The notes under the pieces: generated by a model
Databases searched by the model: none
Seen by the model: the letters and a program-made list of their open reading frames with translations, nothing else
Told to the model about the DNA's origin: nothing
NCBI GenBank assembly: GCA_023387965.1
Contig: JAEWHE010000019.1
Coordinates: 1 to 45,439 of the forward strand
DNA: 45,439 bases
Source of the DNA: Bacteroidota bacterium
Lineage (GTDB): Bacteria > Bacteroidota > Bacteroidia > Flavobacteriales > Flavobacteriaceae
Reading direction: 5' to 3'
Part shown: positions 7,263-15,524 of the stretch, piece by piece
Layout: each line of letters starts with the position of its first letter
Position numbering within the stretch: the stretch's first letter is position 1
Program-made: the position numbers and the translations under genes

Positions 7263-8408
7263 ATGAAGCATTTCTTTTTATTATTGTCGATGATTCTCAC
7301 TTTGTCGTGTAACAGCCAAAGTACAAATCTTGAACAAAAAGTACAACTTTCAGTTTCGCCTAACATCGATCAAAAAAATTCTGAAAACGCCCAAATCATT
7401 ACTCTTTTAGAAGATTTTTTTCAAACAAAAAACGAAAGTTTTTCAGAAAATAAATTTTGGTTACAGTCTGATTTTCAAAAATATAAATATCCGTATTTAG
7501 ATATTTACAACATTGAAAACAGCAAACATGGGAAAGATTTTTTCAAACCCACATTAATGGAAATTTTGCCTACTGAAAACCCACAACAGAAAATCCTGAA
7601 AATTGCGTTTATAGGACATCATCAAGAGACTAAACAGAATCAAATTAAGGCGATTTACAATGTTGTTTCAGAAAATAATTCTGGTAAAGTTGTTTTGAGC
7701 CGTTACTTAAATTTGGCCACAAAAAATTGGCAAAAGCATTCAAATAAAAGTATCAACTATTATATTTCTCCAAATAAAAAGGCCAATCAAACTGAGATGT
7801 TTTTACAGCAAAAAGACATCGATTTTATTTGCCGTTTTTTTGAAACCAAACCTATTGAAATTACCTATTTTTCGTGTACCAGCCCAAAAGAACTTTTTGA
7901 AATTAAAGGCTTCGATTATCATCCCATGATGTACATTGATAGCTCTGGAGGCTTTGCAGACCACGGAAACATCGTCTTCTCCGGCAACAATTCAGAGATT
8001 TACACACATGAAATCGCGCATATTTATGTGCGAAATTTATTTCCTGAAACCAATCCTTTTTTTGACGAAGGCATCGCCACTTACATGGCCGGAAGCGGAA
8101 AATTTAACTACGAATGGCACCGAAAAAAGCTCGAAAAATTACTCACGCAAAATCCAACTTTCGATTTTACCTCCCAAACTGATATTTACGCCCGAAATTA
8201 TTTTGAAAAAGAAACACCTCTGCCCTATTTAACTGCGGCGTTAGTCATCGAGCGAACGCTTCGACAATTTGGGAAAAATGCGCTAAACGATTTGCTCGAT
8301 ACCAAAACAGATTTGTGGACAAGCCTGAAAAAAGTGGGATTGACAAAAGAAAATTTTAACAAAAAACTTCGCGAAGAAATCAGTCAACCGCTTCACTCAG
8401 TGAGATAA
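7263..8408 (+). CDS. HEXXH metallopeptidase-like lipoprotein
   Basis: The protein has 381 residues. The signal sequence ends in a lipobox (TLSC) with Cys at residue 16. A zinc-binding HEIAH motif lies at residues 249-253, followed 15 residues later by DEGIATYM (268-275), the glutamate of a gluzincin arrangement like peptidase MA-type domains. The N-terminal 200 residues have no recognised domain. It starts 9 bases after the alkylation-repair gene, so the two are probably co-transcribed. It is likely anchored at the outer membrane or periplasm; substrate unknown. Confidence 0.75.
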   Translation: MKHFFLLLSMILTLSCNSQSTNLEQKVQLSVSPNIDQKNSENAQIITLLEDFFQTKNESFSENKFWLQSDFQKYKYPYLDIYNIENSKHGKDFFKPTLMEILPTENPQQKILKIAFIGHHQETKQNQIKAIYNVVSENNSGKVVLSRYLNLATKNWQKHSNKSINYYISPNKKANQTEMFLQQKDIDFICRFFETKPIEITYFSCTSPKELFEIKGFDYHPMMYIDSSGGFADHGNIVFSGNNSEIYTHEIAHIYVRNLFPETNPFFDEGIATYMAGSGKFNYEWHRKKLEKLLTQNPTFDFTSQTDIYARNYFEKETPLPYLTAALVIERTLRQFGKNALNDLLDTKTDLWTSLKKVGLTKENFNKKLREEISQPLHSVR

Positions 8409-8456
8409 TTTTACACAACTTTTACAACTTTCAGTATCTTCTAAAAAATAGAAATC

Positions 8457-8858
8457 ATGAAAAAATTATTAGCAATCGTGCTGCTTTTCAGTTTGATTTT
8501 GGCATGTAATAATGATGATAACGCTAACGCAAATGTTTCTCTTGTGGGCACATGGAAGTTAACCGAAACCCTTGTAGATCCTGGAGACGGAAGCGGCACT
8601 TTTATTCCGGTGCAAAGCAATAAAACCGTAACTTTCAATAACAACGAAACTTTTACTTCTAACGGAAATATGTGTAATTTAACTTTGGAAACTGCCGTAA
8701 TGACCTCCAGAAATTATTCTACATCAGGCAATTATTTTACCTCCGCAGACTGTTTGAGCGAAGAGCATCAATACAACTTTACAAAAACCGGAAATACGCT
8801 AATCGTTGAATATCCTTGCTTCGAACCTTGCTTAGCAAAATTTGTAAAAGTGAATTAG
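8457..8858 (+). CDS. Lipocalin-like lipoprotein
   Basis: The protein has 133 residues with a lipobox (LILAC, Cys17). The mature part opens with LVGTWKLTETLVDPG and continues with alternating strands ending in TLIVEYPCFEPCLAKFVKV. This is the pattern of Bacteroidota lipocalin-like domains (small beta-barrels of unknown ligand). Four cysteines in the mature region could form disulfides. It stands alone, 48 bases after the preceding gene. Confidence 0.75.
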   Translation: MKKLLAIVLLFSLILACNNDDNANANVSLVGTWKLTETLVDPGDGSGTFIPVQSNKTVTFNNNETFTSNGNMCNLTLETAVMTSRNYSTSGNYFTSADCLSEEHQYNFTKTGNTLIVEYPCFEPCLAKFVKVN

Positions 8859-8901
8859 ATTTTAGCTTTTATTTTCCCGAATCGTTAGCACTTTCGCAAT
8901 T

Positions 8902-8928
8902 CCCCTCTTGAGAGGGGTTAGGGGTGTG
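8902..8928. repeat. Palindromic intergenic repeat
   Basis: A perfect 16-bp palindrome CCCCTCTTGAGAGGGG (8902-8917) is followed by TTAGGGGTGTG. Short intergenic elements of this form are common in Flavobacteria genomes from memory. Lying between convergent genes it could also act as a weak terminator, but it lacks a U-tract. Confidence 0.5.
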
Positions 8929-9040
8929 TTTAAGTTCAAAGTGATAATTGACTTTTAGCGCAAATATTTTTTTTGCGAAATAATATATCTAATCTGATAT
9001 ATTGTTCTATACACGGGTTAAAAATCCGCATCTTGGTAAA

Positions 9041-9631
9041 TTATCTTTTCGATCTGTTTAAAGAATCTTTAAGCATTTTACTTTCTTGATCTAAATCTAA
9101 ATTGGTTCCTTTAACTCTATGGAATATATGAAATCTTTTAATACTATCTTCGAAAGGTCTTCTGTAGTATGAAACTAATTTCATCACTACACTATCTTTA
9201 GAGTACTTTACTACTTTATAATCATAAACACTCATAATACTTAAAATACTGTCTTTTGATATGTTCCATTTATTTGTTTTAAACCCTGGGGGACGAGCTA
9301 CCCCATCCAATCTAACGAACATTCTCTTCCCTATCGAATCAGTCTTAAAAATATAACGATCTCCTTCTTTAATTGTCTCAATTCCATATCTCATTCTGTA
9401 AAACTCAAGTGTACCGTTTTTATGAAACCCAAATGTTTGCATAACTTTTGATTTTTTACCATAAGTGAATTCGTCTGGAAAGTAGTTCCAATAGCCAACG
9501 CTATCGTTAGTAAGATTTTTTTTAAACTGCTCAGCGAATTTTATTTCTTTTTTTAGGCAAGAATTATAAATAATCATAATTATTACAAATACAAAAAAAT
9601 ATTTAATTTTCAGGTTTTTCAATTTTTTCAT
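9041..9631 (-). CDS. Lipoprotein of unknown function
   Basis: The protein has 196 residues. The N-terminus has a basic region, a long hydrophobic segment and IIYNSC, consistent with a lipobox at Cys25. The mature part is strand-rich with repeated short motifs (FHKNGTLEFYRMRYG, YDYKVVKYSKDSVVMKLVSYY), suggesting a lipocalin-like barrel, but this is not certain. The gene follows the frameshifted lipoprotein by one base, implying an operon on the minus strand starting near 10357. Confidence 0.65.
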   Translation of the reverse strand: MKKLKNLKIKYFFVFVIIMIIYNSCLKKEIKFAEQFKKNLTNDSVGYWNYFPDEFTYGKKSKVMQTFGFHKNGTLEFYRMRYGIETIKEGDRYIFKTDSIGKRMFVRLDGVARPPGFKTNKWNISKDSILSIMSVYDYKVVKYSKDSVVMKLVSYYRRPFEDSIKRFHIFHRVKGTNLDLDQESKMLKDSLNRSKR

Positions 9632-9632
9632 T

Positions 9633-10117
9633 TTAATCTATAAGTTTGAATTTTTTAAATTTTCCCTTCGAATATTTATAACTCATTTGAAAAAACATAT
9701 CCTGATGCTCAAAATTCGAAATATTCTCACATTTTGGTATCGGATATTTTATTTCTATAATATTGCTCAATGATTTGTCTTCGAACGATGAAAATATAAA
9801 AATTCTATAATTGTTCAAATAGGTTACACCTTTAAAATTTTTCTTTCCTTGAATTTTTTTTTGCTAATTGTCATCACGGTATCTAATGATGAATATATAT
9901 ATTGTTCATCAATTTCAATTGTAAGATCCGAATCTAAATATGGAGGATACCTTTTAGACTTTACGGTAAATTCATTAATTATTTTTAGGAAGTCATTATC
10001 TACAATTTTTACATTTTGTTTATCTGCAGATTCCGAACAGCCTCCATAAACTACTAAGACAGCTAACAACAAAAGCGATTTAATAAGGAGAACTTTCTCT
10101 TTTAACTTTGTTAACAT
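9633..10117 (-). pseudogene. Lipoprotein gene split by a frameshift in an A9 tract
   Basis: Reading from 10117, a lipoprotein (lipobox VVYGGC) runs for 97 codons and stops at 9824. The stop is caused by the reading frame after a run of nine A (plus-strand T9 at 9854-9862). Adding one A would give ...ISKKKIQGKKNFKGVTYLN and continue without interruption into the 61-codon frame ending at 9633 (KFKKFKLID). The intact product would be about 161 residues. Causes could be a real mutation, slipped-strand phase variation or a sequencing error in the homopolymer. Family not recognised. Confidence 0.7.
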
Positions 10118-10135
10118 GATAATTCAAGTTTGAAT

Positions 10136-10357
10136 TTAAAAAATTATGATAACCAACAGCATGAAAACAACCGAACCCAATATGGCGTCGAGAAATTGTA
10201 CAGAATACTCCGAAGTATCGTCATATTTGCAGAAATTTGGAAATGATTTGGTTTGATTTCCACGACCTTTGCTTACGACTAAATGAAAAATATATCGAGT
10301 TGCAGAGCCCAAAAAGCAAAAAACAACGTTTCTAAATAAAATAACTAAGAGGTTCAT
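10136..10357 (-). CDS. Small membrane protein
   Basis: The protein has 73 residues with hydrophobic segments at about 3-27 and 56-73 separated by a polar, basic loop (KGRGNQTKSFPNFCKYDD). No family is recognised. It is the first gene of the minus-strand group leading into the frameshifted lipoprotein, 18 bases upstream of it. It is short and has only modest coding evidence beyond the open frame and its position. Confidence 0.45.
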   Translation of the reverse strand: MNLLVILFRNVVFCFLGSATRYIFHLVVSKGRGNQTKSFPNFCKYDDTSEYSVQFLDAILGSVVFMLLVIIIF

Positions 10358-10400
10358 ATTTAATACTTTTGTTTTTCTTTCAAATCCTTATTAAATTTAT

Positions 10401-11219
10401 CTATCCCCCAAGCTTCTCAAACAACTTCACACATTCCACTGCCTCTTTTACATCGTGAACCCGTAATATTTTGGCGCCTTTTTGTAACGAAATCGTATTG
10501 AGAAAAGTAGTGCCATTCAAAGACTCTTGTGGCGAAACATCCAGCGTTTTGTAAATCATGGATTTGCGGGAAATGCCTGACAATAAAGGCAATTCAAGCA
10601 TTTGAAATAATTCTAATTTTTGCATGACTTCAAAATTTTGTTCCAAATTTTTAGCAAATCCAAAACCCGGATCAATGATAATATCCTTTATCCCAAAACT
10701 TCTAGCTTTCGCTACTTTTTCCGAAAAATAAAAAATCATTTCTTTTACAATATCTCGATAATCTGTAAGTTGCTGCATCGTTTTAGGATTGCCTCGCATG
10801 TGCATCATAATATACGGAACTTTTAATTCAGCCACGGTTGGCAACATATTTTCGTCGAGATTTCCAGCCGAAATATCATTGACAATAACAGCTCCAGCCT
10901 CAATCGCCGCTTTTGCCACTTCACTTCTAAAGGTATCTACCGAAATAAAAATTTCCGGAAATTTAGCTACCAAAAGTTTAACAATCGGAACCACACGATT
11001 TAATTCTTCTTCAACCGAAACAAAGTCGGCATTAGGTTTACTCGAATAACCGCCAACGTCAATAAACGTCGCACCGTCTTGCAACATTTGTTCGACCTTC
11101 AATATAATTTTTTCCGAAGCGATATTTTGTCCGCCATCGTAAAAGGAATCTGGCGTGAGGTTCAAAATCCCCATAACTTTCGGCTGGCGCAAATCAATCA
11201 ATATTCCGTTGCAATTCAT
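10401..11219 (-). CDS. folP: Dihydropteroate synthase
   Basis: The protein has 272 residues, the usual length. It condenses p-aminobenzoate with 6-hydroxymethyl-dihydropterin diphosphate to give dihydropteroate in folate synthesis, in the cytoplasm. Diagnostic motifs are MGILNLTPDSFYDGG, VGGYSSKP, VDTFRSEVA, VNDISAG, DPGFGFAK, SGISRKSM and RVHDV. A -7 type element TATATTTG lies on the minus strand at 11309-11302, about 80 bases upstream. It is divergent from the DUF1599 gene. Confidence 0.97.
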   Translation of the reverse strand: MNCNGILIDLRQPKVMGILNLTPDSFYDGGQNIASEKIILKVEQMLQDGATFIDVGGYSSKPNADFVSVEEELNRVVPIVKLLVAKFPEIFISVDTFRSEVAKAAIEAGAVIVNDISAGNLDENMLPTVAELKVPYIMMHMRGNPKTMQQLTDYRDIVKEMIFYFSEKVAKARSFGIKDIIIDPGFGFAKNLEQNFEVMQKLELFQMLELPLLSGISRKSMIYKTLDVSPQESLNGTTFLNTISLQKGAKILRVHDVKEAVECVKLFEKLGG

Positions 11220-11301
11220 TTTTTAACTTTTGAAGACATTTTGCAGGCTGATAAAATTTTAGTTTCAACCGCTTTTTCATTACTTTTGAAAAATTTCCAT
11301 A

Positions 11302-11338
11302 CAAATATAAAGCATTAATGAGCAATACTTCTCAACAA
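11302..11338 (-). promoter_or_regulatory. Probable folP promoter
   Basis: On the minus strand TATATTTG (11309-11302) fits the Bacteroidota -7 consensus TAnnTTTG. A TTGTTG stretch (11338-11333) sits 23 bases upstream, at the -33 position. It overlaps the start of the divergent DUF1599 gene. Confidence 0.4.
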
Positions 11339-11860
11339 TTCGATTCCATCATTCACATCTGTAGAAATTTGTACAACAATAAAATGAAGGATTACGGAGC
11401 AGCTTGGCGCATTTTACGATTGCCATCTTTAACCGATCAAATTTTCATCAAAGCACAAAGAATCAGGAGTTTACAAGAAAATTCGGAAAGGAAAATTGAC
11501 GAGGATGAAACCGGAGAATTTATTGCTATTGTGAATTATTCGGTAATGGCGTTAATCCAGTTGGATCTTGGCGTGGTAGATCAACCGGATCTTTCTCCGG
11601 AAAAAGCGGCCGCACTTTACGACGAAAAAATTGCGCTTACCAAAAAATTAATGATGGACAAAAACCACGATTATGGCGAGGCTTGGCGCGACATGAGAGT
11701 GAGTTCACTTACGGACTTGATTTTGCAAAAAATTCTTCGCGTAAAACAAATTGAAGACAATCAAGGAAAAACGCTGGTTTCTGAAGGAATCGATGCCAAC
11801 TATCAGGACATGCTCAATTATGCCGTCTTTTCCCTGATTTTATTGGGCTTTGCCAAATAA
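11318..11860 (+). CDS. DUF1599 domain protein
   Basis: The protein has 180 residues and is cytoplasmic. It contains a visible internal duplication: K.YGAAWRILRLPSLTDQIFIKAQRIRSLQ in the first half and NHDYGEAWRDMRVSSLTDLILQKILRVKQIE in the second, each followed by a helix with NYSVMALIQL / NYAVFSLILL. This is the DUF1599 architecture. The biochemical role of the family is unknown. In Bacteroidota it usually sits between folP and the DoxX-like gene, as here. Confidence 0.85.
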   Translation: MSNTSQQFDSIIHICRNLYNNKMKDYGAAWRILRLPSLTDQIFIKAQRIRSLQENSERKIDEDETGEFIAIVNYSVMALIQLDLGVVDQPDLSPEKAAALYDEKIALTKKLMMDKNHDYGEAWRDMRVSSLTDLILQKILRVKQIEDNQGKTLVSEGIDANYQDMLNYAVFSLILLGFAK

Positions 11861-11916
11861 CAACTCATTAACAACAAACTTTTCTTACAATTTATATTTT
11901 TGAAAAAAATAAAGTA

Positions 11917-13014
11917 ATGCAGCAAAAACAGTATTTTACACTTTCCATCAGAATCATCATTTCGTTTTTATTTATTATTTCGGCTGTCGCCAAAATGTAT
12001 CCTTCCCCCTATTTTGCCATTTCTACTTTCGAGGTGAAACAGTTGTATCCAATGGGGTTTTCGGAAAATGTAGCCGTGCTTTTTTCCAGAATTTTAATCG
12101 GAATTGAGTTGGCTTTAGGAATTTTATTGTTGCAACGCCATTATTTAAGACGATTCGTCATTCCGGCAACTTTTCTGATGTTGGTAATTTTTACCGTGCA
12201 TTTGAGCATTGATACCATTCAAAACGGAGGAAATTCCGGTAATTGCGGTTGCTTCGGGAGTTTGTTGCCAATGACACCAATTGAAGCCATCATCAAAAAT
12301 GTAGTCGCAATCGTGTTGCTTTTGGTTTACCTTAAAATCGGTCCGAAAAATAATTTTGACAAAAATAATTTCTGGGTAATTTCCACAACTACTTTAGCGT
12401 CGATTTTACTAATTTTCATGTTGGCGCCAATTCAACCAACACAAGTGGAAACGCCAATACTTGAACCTGAAATGTTATTTGACTTTACCGAAAACGAAAA
12501 TATTACAAACGATACAATTGCAATTTCTTCAACACCAGTAACTACCGAAGAAACAAAATCGCAAACTAAAATTGCACCCGAAACCAAACCTGTCGCAACC
12601 GAACCAACCTCAGTAAAATCAGGTTATGCACAATATTTTGCTAACATTGATCAAGGCAAAAAAATCCTGGCTTTATTCGTTCCGGGTTGCGAACATTGTC
12701 GTGACGTGGCAAAAGAATTAACGGCGATGAAAGCCAAAAACAAAAATTTCCCGCAAGTGCAAATCATTTTCATGAACGAAGAAGCGGAGAAAATTCCGGA
12801 GTTTTTTGAATTTGCCGGAGCCACTTATCCTTACAAAATCATCGAGGTCATTCCATTTTGGAAATTGCTTGGAAACGGCAAAGACACGCCTGGAATCATT
12901 TACCTTTGGAACGGAAATAAAGTAAAAGAATGGGACGGCATCAACGAAAAAGAGTTCAAAGGTGCCGAATTACAAAGCTTGCTGAACAAACCATTTTCCG
13001 AAATCAAAAAATAA
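11917..13014 (+). CDS. DoxX/MauE-like membrane protein with C-terminal thioredoxin-like domain
   Basis: The protein has 365 residues. The first half has four or five membrane helices (residues about 8-28, 49-66, 73-92, 118-138, 148-168) and the GNCGCFGS motif near residue 110, typical of MauE/DoxX-type redox membrane proteins. A Pro/Thr-rich linker (about 170-235) leads to a soluble domain with ALFVPGCEHCRD (Cys258, Cys261), a thioredoxin-like CxxC. The protein probably links membrane redox chemistry to disulfide exchange. The following permease gene starts immediately after its stop codon. Confidence 0.82.
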   Translation: MQQKQYFTLSIRIIISFLFIISAVAKMYPSPYFAISTFEVKQLYPMGFSENVAVLFSRILIGIELALGILLLQRHYLRRFVIPATFLMLVIFTVHLSIDTIQNGGNSGNCGCFGSLLPMTPIEAIIKNVVAIVLLLVYLKIGPKNNFDKNNFWVISTTTLASILLIFMLAPIQPTQVETPILEPEMLFDFTENENITNDTIAISSTPVTTEETKSQTKIAPETKPVATEPTSVKSGYAQYFANIDQGKKILALFVPGCEHCRDVAKELTAMKAKNKNFPQVQIIFMNEEAEKIPEFFEFAGATYPYKIIEVIPFWKLLGNGKDTPGIIYLWNGNKVKEWDGINEKEFKGAELQSLLNKPFSEIKK

Positions 13015-14091
13015 TTGATACGCTATTTGCTACATAAAATAGGTTACGCTTTGCTCACGCTTTTCGGCGTGGTCACGGTGATATTTTTCCTGTTTACCGT
13101 TTTGCCCGGAGATCCCGCCAGAATGATGCTCGACCAAAACGAAAATTCCGAGCAATTAGCAATTGTGAAAAAAAAATACGGTTTTGACAAACCCGTTTCT
13201 ACCCAATATTTTTATTATTTGAATGATTTGTCGCCATTGTCTTTCCATAGCCAGAATTCTGACGATTACACATTCCTAGCCAAAGAAAAATACAACGCCA
13301 CGAGTTTATTTTCTATCGCCAATACCACCGTTGCCATTAAAACGCCTTATTTGCGGGAAAGTTTTCAAAAAAGCGGCAAAAAAGTAACAACCGTTATCGG
13401 CAATACTTTACCAAATACATTTTTACTAGCACTTTTTGCCATTGTCATTGCCATCACCATCGGAATTTTTTTGGGAATTATTTCCGCCTTGTACAAAAAC
13501 ACTTGGCTTGACCGTCTCATTGCCTTAATCAGCACTTTAGGAATGAGTATTCCCTCGTTTTTTAGTGCGATTTTATTTGCGTGGCTATTCGGATTTTTGC
13601 TACACAAATACACCACTCTCAACATGACAGGAAGTTTGTACGAAGTAGATGATTTCGGCGAAGGTTCCTACATTCAGTGGAAAAATATAATACTTCCGGC
13701 AATTGTCCTCGGCATCCGACCGCTTGGCGTTGTCATCCAACTCATGCGAAATTCTTTGCTCGAAACTTTGAGTCAAGATTACATCAGAACCGCACGAGCC
13801 AAAGGCCTTTCCGAATATAAAATCATCACAAAACACGCCGTAAAAAACTCCTTAAATCCTGTTGTAACCGCCATTTCCGGGTGGTTCGCCAGCATGTTGG
13901 CAGGAGCCGTTTTCGTCGAATATATTTTCGGTTGGAACGGTCTCGGAAAAGAAATCGTCGAAGCCCTCAACACCCTCGATTTGCCCGTCATCATGGGTTC
14001 GGTCATTGTCATCGCCACCACATTTGTGGTCATCAACATCTTAGTCGATCTCGTTTACGCATGGCTCGATCCTAAAATTCGGTTGGGATAA
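13015..14091 (+). CDS. ABC transporter permease, DppB/OppB type
   Basis: The protein has 358 residues. It is an inner-membrane permease of the peptide/nickel ABC family: an N-terminal RYLLHKIGYALLTLFGVVTVIFFLF helix with FTVLPGDPARMML, a loop of about 60 residues, then the BPD_transp_1 domain with the EAA-type loop (GLSEYKIITKHAVKNSLNPV) and EYIFGWNGLGKE. The start is a TTG directly after the stop of the DoxX-like gene, indicating translational coupling. No partner permease or ATPase is nearby, so the substrate is unknown. Confidence 0.88.
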   Translation: MIRYLLHKIGYALLTLFGVVTVIFFLFTVLPGDPARMMLDQNENSEQLAIVKKKYGFDKPVSTQYFYYLNDLSPLSFHSQNSDDYTFLAKEKYNATSLFSIANTTVAIKTPYLRESFQKSGKKVTTVIGNTLPNTFLLALFAIVIAITIGIFLGIISALYKNTWLDRLIALISTLGMSIPSFFSAILFAWLFGFLLHKYTTLNMTGSLYEVDDFGEGSYIQWKNIILPAIVLGIRPLGVVIQLMRNSLLETLSQDYIRTARAKGLSEYKIITKHAVKNSLNPVVTAISGWFASMLAGAVFVEYIFGWNGLGKEIVEALNTLDLPVIMGSVIVIATTFVVINILVDLVYAWLDPKIRLG

Positions 14092-14126
14092 CACGATACA
14101 AATCAGTTTTTTTGTTATATTCGCTT

Positions 14127-14462
14127 ATGAATTACAAAGATTCCATAAAAAATCATAAAGAAGAATTTTTAAAGTTGTGCACAACCCACGACGTGGATTC
14201 TCTATATGTTTTTGGATCTTCTACAACGGACAAATTCGATGAAAAATCCAGCGACATCGATTTATTGGTTGAAGTGAACACACCCGATGCCATCAAACGG
14301 GGCGAAAATTTGTTGATTTTATGGGATAAATTTGAAAAAATCTTCCAGAGAAAAGTTGACCTACTGACAAATTCCTCAATTAAAAATCCGTTTCTCCGAA
14401 AAAACATCGACGCTTCAAAAATATTGATTTATGACAGAAAAGAGCATAAAATATTTATATGA
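14127..14462 (+). CDS. mntA: MntA-type nucleotidyltransferase antitoxin
   Basis: The protein has 111 residues. The minimal nucleotidyltransferase motif is present: Gly30-Ser31, then Asp43 and Asp45 (GSX11DXD, one residue longer than the common GSX10DXD). In characterised HepT-MntA systems MntA adds AMP units to a Tyr of the HEPN toxin and inactivates it. The gene overlaps the HEPN gene by 32 bases. The pair sits between the ABC permease and tlpA, genes that are usually adjacent in relatives, suggesting insertion. Confidence 0.85.
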   Translation: MNYKDSIKNHKEEFLKLCTTHDVDSLYVFGSSTTDKFDEKSSDIDLLVEVNTPDAIKRGENLLILWDKFEKIFQRKVDLLTNSSIKNPFLRKNIDASKILIYDRKEHKIFI

Positions 14463-14763
14463 TGTATTGATGGCAATCGACCTGATTGAAGAATTTACTT
14501 TAAATATCGGATTCGAAACTTACAACTGCGACAGAAAAACCCAAAGCGCTGTCGAAAGGCAATTGGCGATTGTTGGCGAAGCCTTAAATCAATTTAAAAA
14601 ATCACACAACAATCTCACAATTGAAAACGACCAACAAATAATTTCTTTTAGAAACAGACTCGTTCATGCTTACGACAGCATCGACAATGCAATAGTTTGG
14701 GCAATTGTCAGAAAACATCTACAACCTTTAAAAGAGGAAATCTTAAGACTTTTAGAACAATAA
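14431..14763 (+). CDS. hepT: HepT-type HEPN ribonuclease toxin
   Basis: The protein has 110 residues and is all-helical (HEPN, formerly DUF86). The RX4HXY signature is at Arg74-His79-Tyr81 (RNRLVHAY): Arg and His form the RNase site, and Tyr81 is the residue AMPylated by MntA in studied systems. Translation is coupled to mntA through a 32-base overlap. The likely role is RNA cleavage in stress or phage defence, held in check by the antitoxin. Confidence 0.88.
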   Translation: MTEKSIKYLYDVLMAIDLIEEFTLNIGFETYNCDRKTQSAVERQLAIVGEALNQFKKSHNNLTIENDQQIISFRNRLVHAYDSIDNAIVWAIVRKHLQPLKEEILRLLEQ

Positions 14764-14770
14764 TTTTTTT

Positions 14771-14880
14771 TTCGGGAGCCATCTTGGAGCATCGGGACAG
14801 GCATTTTTTTAATCCATTTTCCTGCTTTCGGCTTTAGGCCTCCGCTTCGCTACAGCGCTATCGCCTCTATCAGGGCTAAG
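14771..14880. repeat. Flavobacterium-type intergenic repeat
   Basis: This non-coding block of about 110 bases on the minus strand begins TTAGCCCTGATAGAGGCGAT and contains GTAGCGAAGCGGAGGCC. The AGCCCTGATAGA start resembles an intergenic repeat family I recall from many Flavobacterium genomes. It is much more GC-rich than its surroundings and lies directly after the toxin-antitoxin genes. Confidence 0.5.
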
Positions 14881-14991
14881 AAAAAACAATAGGCATTTTT
14901 TAATCGTCAGTTCCAAAAATGCACGAAAACCTTTGCGCAAAAATTAATGCCAAAACCAATCAACCAGCAAGTTTTTTCCAAAAGGAAACCT

Positions 14992-14999
14992 TATATTTG
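14992..14999 (+). promoter_or_regulatory. -7 element for tlpA-tpiA
   Basis: TATATTTG fits TAnnTTTG and lies 24 bases upstream of the tlpA-like start codon. No clear -33 TTTG is seen; a T-rich stretch (14971-14977) is at the right distance. Confidence 0.5.
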
Positions 15000-15023
15000 C
15001 TTACCTTAAATTTGTTTCAAATC

Positions 15024-15524
15024 ATGAAAAAAATATTTGCAACACTCGTATGCATCCTTGCAATCTCATCTTGTTCGCAAGCGCAAAAAACTGAATTTGC
15101 TCCAGAAGCTTTATCCGAAAACTTATTAGACCTTAACGGCGAAGAAATTTCTTTTCAAGAAATTTTAAACCAGCACAAAGGCAAAACCATTTTAATCGAC
15201 ATTTGGGCTTCTTGGTGTAGTGATTGCATCAAAGCCATGCCAAAATTTAAAGAAATGCAAACTAAAAACCCGAAAGCTGTTTACGTTTACATTTCAATGG
15301 ACAAAACCGCCGAAAAATGGAAAACCGGAATCGAGAAATATAATTTGGGGAACCAAAACCAATATTTGGCAAAAGACGGAATGAAAGGTGTTTTCGGGAA
15401 AGCAATCGACTTAGATTGGATTCCTCGTTACATCGTGGTCGATAAAAAAGGAAAAATCGTGATTTATCGTGCCATCGAAAAAGATTTTGACAAGCTAAAT
15501 GCTACATTAAAAAAACTAAAATAA
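15024..15524 (+). CDS. TlpA-like thioredoxin-fold lipoprotein
   Basis: The protein has 166 residues. The ATG at 15024 gives a signal sequence and lipobox (AISSC, Cys16); an upstream in-frame start would cross the promoter. The thioredoxin fold has WASWCSDC (Cys65, Cys68) and a cis-Pro region DWIPRYIVVDKKGK. It probably acts as a periplasmic thiol-disulfide reductase or peroxiredoxin-like protein of the AhpC/TSA group. tpiA begins on the base after its stop codon, so the two are co-transcribed. Confidence 0.88.
   Translation: MKKIFATLVCILAISSCSQAQKTEFAPEALSENLLDLNGEEISFQEILNQHKGKTILIDIWASWCSDCIKAMPKFKEMQTKNPKAVYVYISMDKTAEKWKTGIEKYNLGNQNQYLAKDGMKGVFGKAIDLDWIPRYIVVDKKGKIVIYRAIEKDFDKLNATLKKLK

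Noticed and set aside
7936..8232. A 98-codon frame inside the HEXXH lipoprotein gene
   Set aside because: It is an out-of-frame shadow of a gene with clear motifs and a signal sequence.
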